Below are positions 23,131 through 33,569 of a DNA stretch of 64,000 nt, piece by piece (the first letter of the stretch is position 1; each line of letters starts with the position of its first letter). A model generated the notes under the pieces. It saw only the letters and a list, made by a program, of their open reading frames with translations, was not told where the DNA came from and did not search any database. The DNA is from Myoxocephalus aenaeus (taxonomy: Eukaryota > Chordata > Actinopteri > Perciformes > Cottidae): positions 7,325,501 through 7,389,500 of the forward strand of contig JBAMJR010000031.1 in the NCBI GenBank assembly GCA_038501785.1, given 5' to 3'. The position numbers and the translations under genes were made by a program.

Positions 23131-24710
23131 CACCGCGTTCCACATTATTAGGCAAATTGTATTTAAGGGTCATAAACATTCATTTTTTGGTTTTTCAATT
23201 AAACTCATGGATGGTATTGTGTCTCAGGGCTATTTGGATGATTGAAATCATCCAAATAGTAATAATAATAATTAGTTTGCCAGGTGAGCCCAATCAAAGG
23301 AAAACTACTTAAGAAGGATGTTCCACATTATTAAGCAAGCTACATGTTTCAGGCAAAATGGGGAAGAAAAAGGATCTCTCTGCTGCTGAAAAGCGGCAAA
23401 TAGTGCAATACCTTGGTCAAGGTATCACAACATTGGATATTTCCAAAAGAATTGCGCGTGATCATCGGACGGTGAAGAAATTTGTCACCGATTCACAGCA
23501 CAAGCGGGTTCGTTCAGACAAAGGCAAAATAAGGAAGATTTCTGCCAAACAAATGCGTAGGGTTAAGAGAGCAGCCACTAAAATGCCATTGAATAGCAGC
23601 AAACAGGTGTTTGAAGCCGCTGGTGCCTCTGGAGTCTCGCGAACTTCAAGATGTAGGATGCTCAAGAGGTTTGCAAGTGTCCTTAAACCTGTTATTCGGC
23701 CACCCCTAAACCAAGCTCATAAGCAAAAAAGGTTGCAGTGGGCTCAGGACTACATGAAGACTAACTTTCAAACTGTTTTGTTTACGGATGAGTGCCGTGC
23801 AACCCTTGATGGTCCTGATGGATGGAGTAGTGGATGGTTGGTGAATGGCCACCATGTCCCAACAAGGCTGAGACGTCAACAAGGAGGTGGCGGAGTCATG
23901 TTTTGGGCCGGAATCATGGGGAGAGAGCTGGTAGGCCCCTTCAGGGTCCCTGACGGTGTGAAAATGACCTCGGCAAAGTATGTAGAGTTTCTGACTGACC
24001 ACTTTCTTCTGTGGTACAAAAAGAAGAACCGTGCCTTCCGTAGCAAAATCATATTCATGCATGACAATGCACCATGTCATGCTGCAAAGAATACCTCTGG
24101 GGCATTGGCTGCTATGGGCATAAAAGGAGAGAAACTCATGGTGTGGCCCCCATCTTCCCCTGACCTTAACCCTATTGAGAACCTTTGGAGCATCATCAAG
24201 CAAAAGATCTATGTGGGTGGAAGGCAGTTCACATCCAAGCAGGTGCTCTGGGAGGCTATTATGGCATCCTGCAAAGACATTAAAGCAGAAACTATCAAAG
24301 AACTCACAAGTTCAATGGATGCAAGAATTGTGAAGTTGATATCAAAGAAGGGGTCCTATGTTAACATGTAACTTGACCTGTTAAGATGTTTTTGATTCAA
24401 ACTTTTCTTGATTTCAGTAAATATGACCTCCTAATGCTGCAAATTCAACAAATGACAATTTTTTGTTCTTTACAACCTATAAAATATCTTGAAACTCTGA
24501 AATTCTGAAATTCTGCATAATAATTTGGAACACTGCATTTTGAGTTTTTTATTTTTGAAAAAAATACTGTTATCATTAGGAGGTTTGTTCAATAGAATTT
24601 GACTCATACTCTAACAGTTGATGACTTGAAAATGATACTGACTGACTGTGCATTACTATTTAGGAAAATCTGAGCAAAGTGTAATTTGCATAATAATGTG
24701 GAACGTGGTG
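23131..24710 (+). mobile_element. Complete Tc1-like DD37E (TRT-type) transposon
   Basis: The 1580-bp element is flanked by TA at 23129-23130 and 24711-24712, the Tc1/mariner target duplication. The outer ends match as inverted repeats: CACCGCGTTCCACATTATTA on the left and the complement of TAATAATGTGGAACGTGGTG on the right, with few mismatches. Second, inner copies of the same core lie at 23320-23340 and 24512-24531, giving an IR/DR layout with direct repeats about 170-185 bp apart. A perfect 14-bp hairpin sits between the left repeats (23230-23259). The element carries one uninterrupted transposase gene. Intact ends plus an intact frame suggest a recent insertion. Confidence 0.92.
23358..24371 (+). 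CDS. Tc1/mariner-family transposase, DD37E, apparently intact
   Basis: This 337-residue enzyme would cut and paste the surrounding element at TA sites. The N-terminal helix-turn-helix region (LSAAEKRQIVQYLGQG...DISKRIARDHRTVKKFV, about residues 7-43) begins a bipartite DNA-binding domain, and a basic KRVRSDKGKIRK stretch follows. The catalytic triad is visible: D144 in FTDE, D236 in MHDNAPCH and E274 in PIENLW, with 37 residues between the second D and the E. That spacing is DD37E, as in the TRT group of vertebrate Tc1-like elements, rather than the usual DD34E. The length matches a full Tc1-like transposase and there is no stop or frameshift. The ATG at 23358 lies just inside the inner left repeat. 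Activity is inferred, not shown. Confidence 0.93.
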   Translation: MGKKKDLSAAEKRQIVQYLGQGITTLDISKRIARDHRTVKKFVTDSQHKRVRSDKGKIRKISAKQMRRVKRAATKMPLNSSKQVFEAAGASGVSRTSRCRMLKRFASVLKPVIRPPLNQAHKQKRLQWAQDYMKTNFQTVLFTDECRATLDGPDGWSSGWLVNGHHVPTRLRRQQGGGGVMFWAGIMGRELVGPFRVPDGVKMTSAKYVEFLTDHFLLWYKKKNRAFRSKIIFMHDNAPCHAAKNTSGALAAMGIKGEKLMVWPPSSPDLNPIENLWSIIKQKIYVGGRQFTSKQVLWEAIMASCKDIKAETIKELTSSMDARIVKLISKKGSYVNM

Positions 24711-24854
24711 TATTAGGAGAGACATGAAAGAAACCCTTACTTTGATGTTCCCGGTGTATTTAGAGGGAAAGTGAGAAGATAAGGATAGAGATGGTTCCCA
24801 TAACAAACACCTGCTTTTTTGTTTGAAGTTTGAAATGTTTACAACTTTATATAT

Positions 24855-24855
<1 letters not shown>

Positions 24856-24935
<80 letters not shown>
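24856..24935. repeat. (GT)n microsatellite, about 40 units
   Basis: An uninterrupted GT dinucleotide tract of about 80 bp lies shortly after the Tc1-like element. Frames across it only encode His-Thr or Val-Cys repeats and are not genes. Confidence 0.98.
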
Positions 24936-24938
<3 letters not shown>

Positions 24939-25016
24939 GTGATGAAACATGATAGGAGGGAGTAAGAAAGACTGTCTCTCACATTTTCAAAGAAAGAAAT
25001 GGTCTAAACTTGATCC

Positions 25017-25258
25017 TTCTGACCCCTTATAGCCTCCACTTTCACTGCCAGGTCAAATTGACCCAAACATCATCTCTGTAATATAAACCTGCAGGGGGGG
25101 GTTACAAATACATGATTTTCTTTTTATTTTACGTTGATTACACCAATTAAGGCAAGCAGAAGAAGTTTCATACAGAAAAGGTATACTTTAAAATATTTTT
25201 CCTAGATGTTCAAACTTTGAAACGGGTTAATTTGACCCGGAACATAACAGGAGGGTTA
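25017..25258. mobile_element. Short inverted-repeat MITE with GGGTCAAATTGACCC-type ends
   Basis: The left part contains GGTCAAATTGACCC and the right part GGGTTAATTTGACCCGGAAC, then GGAGGGTTAAG. This pattern is common at dispersed non-coding repeats in fish genomes. The about 240-bp body is AT-rich and non-coding. I could not define a clean target duplication, so the boundaries are approximate. Confidence 0.45.
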
Positions 25259-25752
25259 AGGGCGCTGTTTAAACCCCACTTTCAGAATTGGGAAAGCCTT
25301 ATTTTATTTGTGAAAATGCTAAAAGGGGAGATTTGTATGTCGTATGTGTACAGATTGTTAAAACCTTCTAAGGCTAATTAAGGCAGATTTTGGGCTATAC
25401 AAAATAAATTGAATAGTATGCAAAATAAATGTTGTATCAGTGTAGTCTGTCAAAAAAAAACATATGACATAGTATACGATGCCACGAAAATAGCATTCAA
25501 ATGTCATCGTATGTCATAAAAAAGGTAATAATTACCATAGTATAGTATGCTTGTTGTAGTCGTTATTATGATAGCATGTACATGTCTATGCAGTGGCGGC
25601 TGGTGGCAATTTCTTTTGGTAGGGCCATCTAATCAATTTTGTATGATTCAATGCAAAATAAGGTATCACGCATTACTACTTTGCAGTTAAATATTTAACA
25701 TTTATTCCAACACTTTGACATAATAAGGACATCTTATTAATACAATTCAGTA

Positions 25753-25757
<5 letters not shown>

Positions 25758-25813
<56 letters not shown>
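25758..25813. repeat. (TA)n microsatellite
   Basis: A TA dinucleotide run of about 55 bp near the left end of the large hAT element. No other content. Confidence 0.97.
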
Positions 25814-25816
<3 letters not shown>

Positions 25817-26550
25817 CGCATACCCCTCCGAAAGATAGTCCTGCACTTGACTGATGATTTCAAATGTATTGATAAATTCTCCAAACCAATGTAAGAGCTG
25901 TGTACAAAGGCACAAAAACGATAATTATGTTTGCTTACTCATCGTTTGCATTAATAGCATAAACACACACAGAGCCAACACTCATGCCAATTTCCTTAAA
26001 ATATATACAGTTATTACAACTTTAACTAACCATGTGCCTCTTCCTTGGAGTGCTAATACCGTTACTGTTTCTAATTTGTATACAAAACTGACCATATTTT
26101 CAGTAGCTTTTGACAATAGGCTTATTCGTTAGAGCTGCGCCTCGCCTGGAATCCAGACGAGAGCAGGCGAGGAGGCAGCAGGAGGCGTTCACAAGAAACT
26201 GCGATCAAGTCGGACAGTTTTAGGCTGCCTTCAAAGTACACACAGGAAGTCACAGAAAAAATGACTTCCTGTTAGTTCCAAACTTTTGTCTACTTGTAGT
26301 TTACAGATCACGTTTGGATTTATTCATATGTGTTTGTAAATATATATTTATGTATAAATGTGTGTGTAGCTGCATCCTTTGGTCTTTTTATGTCTGCCTG
26401 TGAAATACATTACTACTGGTTTAGATATGTGTTGTATAAATAAGATTTTCTATTAACAACCACACAAAATATGTTTTAAGATTAAACATGAGACGAATAG
26501 TCAACAATCAAGCGTTAAGTATTACAACTACACATAAAATAAGGATTTTC

Positions 26551-26630
26551 TACAACACGTGGTGTTTGCTGTCAGATCTAAGAGCCAATCTACAACACGT
26601 GGTGTTTGCTGTCAGATCTAAGAGCCAATC
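26551..26630. repeat. Perfect 40-bp tandem duplication
   Basis: Two identical 40-bp units (26551-26590 and 26591-26630, each beginning TACAACACGTGGTGTTTGCT) are head to tail. Perfect identity implies a recent duplication or good homogenisation. The unit contains a CACGTG E-box core. Confidence 0.95.
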
Positions 26631-27033
26631 AGCTCTCTGATGTGGCGACAGCCAGGCGTTTCCCATCATGCACTGGGCCACGCAGTCCGTGGAGAGCTAC
26701 TGCGGCGCCTGGCTGTAGAATCGACGGCCGGCTTGCTCTCGTGAGAGTATCGTTGACCACGTGTGCATGGCGTCAGAGCAAGTCGGGAACCGGCATGCAT
26801 TGCGCGCCGATCGCCGCCGATCGATTCTGCGCAGAACTGGCTCATCTCGAACGAGCCTATTCACTCTGCGCACATTGCGACTTCCTTTTTAACTTCGCGA
26901 GCTGCCTTCAAAATAAAAGCATCTCATCTTACAGGAAACCAGATAAATGTAGCTTTTATACAGGCAACAAAAACAACAACATTGATTGACAAACAGTTTC
27001 TAAAGCCAGAACACAAATTGGGTTACTTACATA

Positions 27034-27267
27034 TCATATAATAACCGACAGCATGCCGTCAAACAGCTCGTTTTGTGCCGTCTTTGACGTGCCTTTAAAA
27101 CCGCTGGCTGTCTTGCTCCTCCAGCACTCCGAGGAGTCAGTCTCGTCATGCAAGGCCAACTCAAAAGCCCCACAAAACTTCACACAATCAATTATTTTGG
27201 ATAAAATGTGCCCGTTCTTGTGTCCGTCGTCCAGCTGGGTAGCGATGTTGACTAATGATGTGTTCAC
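27034..27267 (-). pseudogene. hAT (ZMYM-like) transposase fragment, second part
   Basis: The minus-strand frame includes SKIIDCVKFCGAFELALHDE, a block found just after the N-terminal zinc finger in ZMYM1-like hAT transposases. It continues the fragment at 28392-28069 after the interrupting MITE. The frame ends after about 70 codons and the downstream catalytic region is missing, so this is a broken transposase gene. Confidence 0.65.
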
Positions 27268-28034
27268 ACCGCTTACCGCTTCAGTTTACTCGCGCGAGTA
27301 AAACGAGGGTGTTCACACCAAACGCGACAAAGACAAATCGCGCCGCGACAAAGGGGGCGTGGCTTATCGCCTTCGCTTCTCTCTTTTCCGGTATCGACTA
27401 TGGAATAAATAACCACTAGTTCTGCTTTATACTTGTTGTGGAAGTCCCAAACATGTCGGAACATCAAACGCCCTCGTGTTTGGGTTCATAACACCATCCG
27501 TAGCCGCACACAGCTCGGTGAATTTAACCACTGAACTGCGTCTGGCTTATCTCCGTAAAACGGATACCGTTTCTGCCATCCACCATGGAAATAACCACTA
27601 GTTCTGCTTTATACTTGTTGTGTAAACTCCACATACGTCGGAACATCAAACTCCATCGTGTCTGGGTTCATAATATTATCCGTAGTCCCACAACAGTGTC
27701 TGAATGAAGCCGCTACCAGTGCTACTTCTGGCGTAGCAGCAGCAGTTTGATTCAGCAACGGCAAGACGGCGGTGGTGACGGGCAGAGCTTCTCAACGCTG
27801 ATTCTCAACGCTGATTGGCTGACGCAACTATGACTCACGCGATTTTGGAAAGTTGGGAAATTTCAACTCGCGTTGCGTCGCGTCCTTCGCTCTGTTCGCC
27901 CCGCGTCAAACGCGTCAGTCGCGTCGCCCGCCGGAAATGTCGCGCTTTCGCAACCTGTCGCGTCTGTGCATTGATTTTGCATGTAATCTGGTCGCGCTTA
28001 CAAATTTGTGTCGCGTTCGGTGTGAACACAGCAT
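27256..28034. mobile_element. Complete PIF/Harbinger-like MITE inserted in the hAT transposase
   Basis: The ends form an inverted pair (TGATGTGTTCACACC on the left, GGTGTGAACACAGCA on the right). Both sides are flanked by TAA (27253-27255 and 28035-28037), the 3-bp target duplication typical of PIF/Harbinger elements. The 779-bp interior has no transposase. It contains a head-to-tail duplication with units starting GCGTGGCTTATC (27357) and GCGTCTGGCTTATC (27538), 181 bp apart. A related truncated copy lies at 11913-12516. The insertion separates two conserved pieces of the host hAT transposase, so it is younger than that element. Confidence 0.8.
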
Positions 28035-28068
28035 TAACCTGATATGCTAGCTTAGTAGCTTGACAGAG

Positions 28069-28392
28069 TTATCCATGTGTTCTGGTGTTCTCATGTTTTC
28101 TTAATTTTTCCGACAAGTGCTTCATGTCCCTTACTCCCGTAGCTGTCCATGCTGGATCAGGTTTAAAAAGCAAGCATGGGAAGTAAAATACGGCGTTAGC
28201 ACGACTGCATCCAGCAGCTAGCTTAGCCAAACCGTCCTTGTGAAGCCGTCTCCACAGAAGCTGCTTCCCTTTCACGCCAGTCTGTTGTCTTATAGTGAGG
28301 TCCGGTGGGTCTGGGAACAGTTTTACCTGTAGTTGTCTCCAGCGGCCGTTTCTCAATACGCGTTCTTCTCTGTACTTGATGAGGAAACTCAC
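28069..28392 (-). pseudogene. hAT (ZMYM-like) transposase fragment, N-terminal TTF-type zinc finger
   Basis: The minus-strand frame contains DLTIRQQTG near the start, then FYFPCLLF, W-T-x-TGVRD and HLSEKLRKHENTRTH. This arrangement is the TTF-type zinc finger at the N-terminus of ZMYM1-like hAT transposases. It lies in a hAT element with intact termini. The frame breaks before the Harbinger MITE and resumes on its other side, so the gene is disrupted. Confidence 0.7.
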
Positions 28393-28943
28393 AACTGAAA
28401 GTTGACGTTCTCTGAATACTACTGTTGTTGAGTCACAACATGTACTTTTAGGATGTTTTCAGGCGAGAAGTTAGTTGTTTAAGCATCAAATCTGTGATCG
28501 GTTATTCAAGAATCAGCCGACTTAAAAAGATACGGCGACCAGTTGAGTTCCTGCTGAGGGACCGTGAGCTCCGCAGCACCGGGCCATCAGCGCTGTGCTG
28601 CCCGCCGAGAGCAGCCTGATCCCGGCAGGACTTTTTGAAATGATCCGCTGGCTCTGATTTCTCCGTAGCGGTTAAACTGAGATATAATTCAGTTTTGAGG
28701 ATCTAATGAGCAATCTTTATTAGTTTATTATTTATTCACAGTAACGTTACATCAGTTTAATGGAGGGAAAGGTTAAGATTCATAACTTAATGTTTTAACT
28801 TTTACTTTGAACTTCAGCGGTGTCTTTTTACTTTTGACCGAATTGATTGCAATTATATGTGTATCTATATAAATATATAAGTACATATATATAATACATA
28901 TTAATTGTTAATTACAATTAATAATTACATATTAAGAATATAT

Positions 28944-28946
<3 letters not shown>

Positions 28947-29029
<83 letters not shown>
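28947..29029. repeat. (AT)n microsatellite
   Basis: An AT dinucleotide tract of about 80 bp in an AT-rich surround, inside the 4.9-kb hAT element. Confidence 0.97.
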
Positions 29030-29034
<5 letters not shown>

Positions 29035-30455
29035 AGATACATATTAATTAATTGATAAAGCAGGAGCAGGGTATGCTCCAAGGAGATCAATTACATTAAA
29101 AAGGGCTCACATCCCCTCTCTTCACACTTAATAAAATCGAACTGCACCCCTTATTTGCAATTATAATACGGGTAGATCAAATCAAGCATTCTGATTGGTT
29201 GAGAGTGAGTCACGGGGTGTATTTTATTCAGCCATAAAGTACTGTACAGCCTGTTTACATTTAGAGCGTTCCATATCAGTGCGCACTTAAAATAACAGGT
29301 AGATTTAAATTGTGCGACCGTTAGTTGTCATTTCAAGCTTGACAGTTACCAAACATGTTTGGTGTAAACTTTGATATTTTGGGGGGAATGACTTTTGATG
29401 AGAATGTCAGTGGTGAATAATGTTTCTGTGGTCCCTGTTCCTGCTGTACAGTCAAACGTTGATACGGCTCACCATCAGGAGAGCAGAGCAGATAACGCTC
29501 TGAGAGCAGACTAGTTAGCGGGGAGCGAGTGCATAAAACCAGAAACTAAGATGAGGAATGAAAAGGGTTTGATCACAACATCCTGATCATTTCCAGTGAG
29601 ACGCGAGGCGAGTTCTCTAAACATCATGGAGGAGAAAAATGACAGAGAAAAGACGGACAGAAGCATACATCGGTGGCTGAGTGTCATCCTCCACCCTGCT
29701 TTCAACCGGTCAGTTTTATAGTCCAGTCAGTTTTATAGTCTCGTATGTGCGTCCAGTACACATACGGGACTATTTTCTCTGTCGCTGAAATGCGATACAC
29801 AACGTTTGGTGGCTACAACTATTTTGTGCTGAAAGGGAGCTTACTATTACTATTTATAAAGTCGCAGGTAACCGTATTATAAAAGCAATAAGGTACTCGA
29901 GGCAGTACTGTATCGACAATAATGTACTGTTCAAGGGTGTTGTTAGGCCCGACGCGCAGAAAAATACCGAATAGTGTCCTCCTTTTTGATGTTATGGATA
30001 TGGTCACCCTACTTTGAAGAGCAGCCAAATGAGAATGGCCCCACGGTGAGTCTTTTTTAGGGCGCTGATTGGATAAATTGTACGTCACTCATTTATATCT
30101 TTAATCAGTGATTGGCTAAACTGCTTATTAGACCCATCTTTCTTGGGCCAAATAGACCTGGCCCCAGCACGTGCACGGCGCAGTAGAGACGTGCACGGGG
30201 GCAGCTGAGACGTGCACAGACGGAGAGGACAAGCAGGAAAAGCATATATTTTGAGCAGATATCCTATTTTACAAATATTACTGGGTATATTCCATAGCTC
30301 AAAAACACAAATATTGACAATTAGTATAATTTATTAATATTATAATAATTTTTATAATTAATAATATTACAAATGTATTATTATTTTTTGTTTTGTGGCT
30401 GAGGGTGGGGCCAAGCCCCATGGCCCTCTATTGGCCGGCCGCCACTGTGTCTATA

Positions 30456-31688
30456 TATGTCTTATGACGTTTATCTTCTTTCTTCCCCAGATGAATGCAG
30501 AGTTTCCGTACCAAACCTGAGGATGTCCGAGTTTGTGGTTCTGTTCCATAACCTTTGCCCTTTGTCTCTCCAGGAGATGCAGACTCCCATGTCCAATTCC
30601 GTGGTGGTGCTCTGGAAACTGCTGTAGTTGAACCCAGGCCCGGTGCCTTTCAAACCGAGGTCTAACCATAAAGCGCAGCAGAACTATTCTCTTTATATAT
30701 TTTGCATGTTGGACCACTTCCACCCAACTCTCAATCACTCAACACTGGAAAAACTATTAATTTGCCACAACCTTTCAGCATGACAGCTTCGTCTGCACAT
30801 TGTGGATATATAAATCCTTGTGTAAAAGCCCACTGATTTCCCCCCTCAGCAGAGCTGCGTTTTCACCTCAGGTTTTCAAGTATATGCATTAGCGCCTTAT
30901 CTCCGTGAGCTATTCCTGAAGTTCATAAATCCTTTGTTTGTTCTAAGATTTGTTCTCCACGCTATTGAGGAGTAAAGTCTGAGAATCTCAAGCCATTTAG
31001 ACATCAGCCTATCTTGCTGTTGTTGGAGGCCCCCGACTATGGAATGCTTTCCTTATTGAAATCACTGTTCTTTCCATTTTAGTCTGTTGTTTTGGTTTTA
31101 TCTGTTGTTTTCTTGCAAGTTCATTATTTCTATTATTGCTGCAACCTGAGCTCCCCATTGCCACCAGCAACTCAACACATCTTCCATCACAGGCTGAACA
31201 CTCCTGTTAATAAAAAATAAATATATAACCCTTCGTCTCTTATTGTTGCTAAATGTAGCGCTTAAAGCATGGTGAGGCAGAGCCTCACCTGGCATCATGA
31301 AAAGTAAAAAACAAATAATGATAAAATAAAATAAATATTAATAGTCTTGCTATAAATGTAATTTCTGTATGATTCCAATAATTTCAACCATTTTTATAAT
31401 AAAAAACGCTGAATTAGCGCATCTCCTGTTTAATCAGAGAGGAGACACGCGAGGTGAGGCAGCGACGAGCTGTGCCTCACATCAGATTGTGCAATCCCTC
31501 ACAAACTGGTTTGTAGACACTTTTATTATACGTCCTTTCTTTCCATAGAATAGGTAGTGTATTTTACGTATGTGTCAAACGTATTTACTCTTGCAGATCT
31601 GACAAAACCGCAGTGAAAAAGCAGTGGGGAGGCAAACAGTACCTCTGCCTCAAGGAAGCAGGCATACGAGAGCCCACGGGTTTACGCT
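30456..31688. other. Non-coding interval between the hAT and LTR elements
   Basis: No gene is recognised. A small palindrome, GGTGAGGCAGAGCCTCACC, lies at 31271-31289, and related GTGAGGC/GCCTCAC strings recur near 31452 and 31473. This suggests a degraded repeat that was later interrupted by the LTR element at 31694. Confidence 0.4.
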
Positions 31689-31693
31689 TGTTC

Positions 31694-32398
31694 TGTGAGG
31701 ATTTGGGCCGAACCCTGGGAGTTCTGCCCACAGCTGCGCCTCTTTCCCTGATCAGCTGATTCACAGCTGATTCTCGTTTCCTCTGATTACCTCCTGCTGT
31801 CAAATACTCCGGTCTTCCTCACCTCTGGTGTCAGTCCGTACCGTCTTCACCGTCTACCAACCTGGTCCCCCGCCCGTGAGTGGCTCGGTTGGCTCCTGTG
31901 AGCCTTTTGGACATCATGCTGGGTTTTACCTTCCTGCCAGTGTCGAGCCTCGGGTTTCACCTGCACGAAGAGAGCCTCCCGCTCGTTCCATGGAGTTCCG
32001 CGTGGAGGCTTGAGGATCCTGTTGCCTGTCCGTCAGCCCGCCGTTAACAGCCACCTTCCGGCTTGGACCGGAGAGAGGTTCGCGGACGCTTCACGGCCAC
32101 CTTCCGGCCCAGGATGGAGCGCGCTCCCGCGCTCCCATCTACAGTCAGTTCGCTGCCGTCCCGTCAGCGGCTTCTAGGTGCGCGTGTACGCGCCTCTAGT
32201 CAGCGTCCCACCTGCCCGCTGTTCGTGACTGTCTGCGCCCGGACCTTGTTTGTTTGTTTTGACCGTCTGTCTGTTACTGTTTACCACCGGACTTTGTTAG
32301 TTTCTTCCTGTTCCCCTGCTGCAATAAACCTGGTTTAACATCGATCTCAGCTGTCCTGTCGCTGCATTTTGGGTCTGTGAACACACCACACCATGACA
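31694..32398 (+). repeat. 5' LTR (705 bp)
   Basis: Starts TGTGAGG and ends ATGACA. It carries an AATAAA poly(A) signal at 32323-32328, 70 bases before its end. The first about 180 bp and last about 75 bp match the 3' LTR; the middle about 446 bp is absent from the 3' copy. Confidence 0.85.
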
Positions 32399-32739
32399 GA
32401 ACGGACTGACCAATTATGGACCCAGCAGCCACAGCAAGCCCTCAGAAGAGAGGTCTCCGAGATCAGCAGCAGGGTGCAAGGTCTCTCGCAACCCCGCCCC
32501 TGCCTCCAAGGTCAGACGGCGGGGACCCCGCAACCCGTTCGTGAGTCTTTCGTCAAGTGTCCCCCGCTGCCGCCCTGCAGCCGTCCCGGTTCCCCCGAGG
32601 CCGGTTCCCCCGAGTCCGGTTCCCCCGAGGCAGTTCCCCTGAGGCTAGTCCCCATAAGTCAATGCCCCCGAGCCTAGTGCCCTGAGCCTAGTACTCCCGA
32701 GCCAATTGACCCCGAGCCATTGACTGCAAACCTAGTGCA

Positions 32740-33027
32740 CCCGAGCCTGGTTCCCCCGAGCCTGGTTCCCCCGAGCCTGGTTCCCCCGAGCCTGGTTCCC
32801 CCGAGTCTGGTTCCCCTGAGGCTAGTCCCCATAAGTCAATGCCCCCGAGCCTAGTGCCCTGAGCCTAGTGCTCCCGAGCCACTTGACCCCCAGCCAATTG
32901 ACTGCAAACCTAGTGCCCCCGAGCCTATTGACTGCAAACCTGGTGCCCCCGAGTCTGGTGCCCCCGAGTCTGGTGCCCCCGAGTCTGGTGCCCCCGAGTC
33001 TGGTGCCCCCGAGTCTGGTTCCCCCGA
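32740..33027 (+). repeat. 15-bp minisatellites within the LTR element interior
   Basis: Runs of CCTGGTTCCCCCGAG (about 32745-32810) and then GTCTGGTGCCCCCGA (about 32940-33015) repeat head to tail. In addition, a block beginning TTCCCCTGAGGCTAGTCCCC is duplicated at 32634 and 32811, 177 bp apart. Both 15 and 177 are multiples of three, so these expansions keep the reading frame and fit a proline-rich Gag-like linker. Confidence 0.8.
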
Positions 33028-33199
33028 GTCCGCCTCGCAGCCGTCCCTAGCCTTCGCTAAGTCAATGACCCCCGAGCCTATTGACCCCGAGTCTAGTGCC
33101 CCTGAGTCCGGTTCCTCTGCTGCCGCCTCGCAGCCGTCCCCAGCCTCCGCTGCTGCCTCTCCACCATTCCCTGTCCCCCGGTTCCCCTTCAGAGTCCCG

Positions 33200-33398
33200 T
33201 CTGTCTCGCTCTACGGAGCCCCCGTCTGTCTCGCTCTACGGAGCCCCCGTCTGTCTCGCTCTACGGAGCCCCCGTCTGTCTCGCTCTACGGAGCCCCCGT
33301 CTGTCTCGCTCTACGGAGCCCCCGTCTGTCTCGCTCTACGGAGCCCCCGTCTGACTCGCTCTACGGAGCCCCCGTCAGTCTCGCTCTACGGTGCCCCG
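33200..33398 (+). repeat. 25-bp minisatellite, eight units
   Basis: Six perfect copies of a 25-bp unit (TCTGTCTCGCTCTACGGAGC then CCCCG) run from 33200 to 33349, followed by two variant copies to 33398. The period is not a multiple of three, so each unit shifts the frame. The array stays open in at least two frames on the plus strand. Confidence 0.95.
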
Positions 33399-33569
33399 CA
33401 GCCTCCGGTCCGTCCCCCCAGAGTACATCTGAGCGCCTGATGGCCGTCCTCTGGCCAGGTACCCGGACTGTTTGTTCCGTACTCCTGGTCCCTCCTCCGG
33501 CTCCCCTCCACCCACCCTAGGGGATTGTTGTTTTGGGTCGTCTGGGATCCGCCCCTTGAGGGGTGGTAC

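Larger units (their letters stand above)
25591..30447 (-). mobile_element. 4.9-kb hAT element with ZMYM-like transposase remnant
   Basis: Termini are CAGTGGCGGC on the left and GCCGCCACTG on the right, an inverted pair. They are flanked by 8-bp direct repeats TGTCTATG (25583-25590) and TGTCTATA (30448-30455), 7 of 8 identical. The minus strand encodes two transposase fragments, an N-terminal zinc-finger piece at 28069-28392 and a following piece at 27034-27267, separated by an inserted Harbinger MITE. The catalytic RNase-H and dimerisation regions were not found, so the element is defective. Two (TA)n tracts and a 40-bp tandem duplication also lie inside. Confidence 0.82.

Noticed and set aside
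23706..24203. 165-codon minus-strand frame
   Set aside because: It is antisense to the intact Tc1 transposase and has no independent support.
24660..24950. Open frame across the (GT)n tract
   Set aside because: It translates only to a His-Thr repeat, an artefact of the microsatellite. The same applies at 49456-49905 and 25676-25915.
26606..27041. 127- and 92-codon frames in the large hAT
   Set aside because: They are on the opposite strand to the transposase fragments, overlap each other, and show no motif.
33200..33398. CRISPR-like array
   Set aside because: The 25-bp repeats are directly adjacent with no spacers and lie inside a eukaryotic LTR element.
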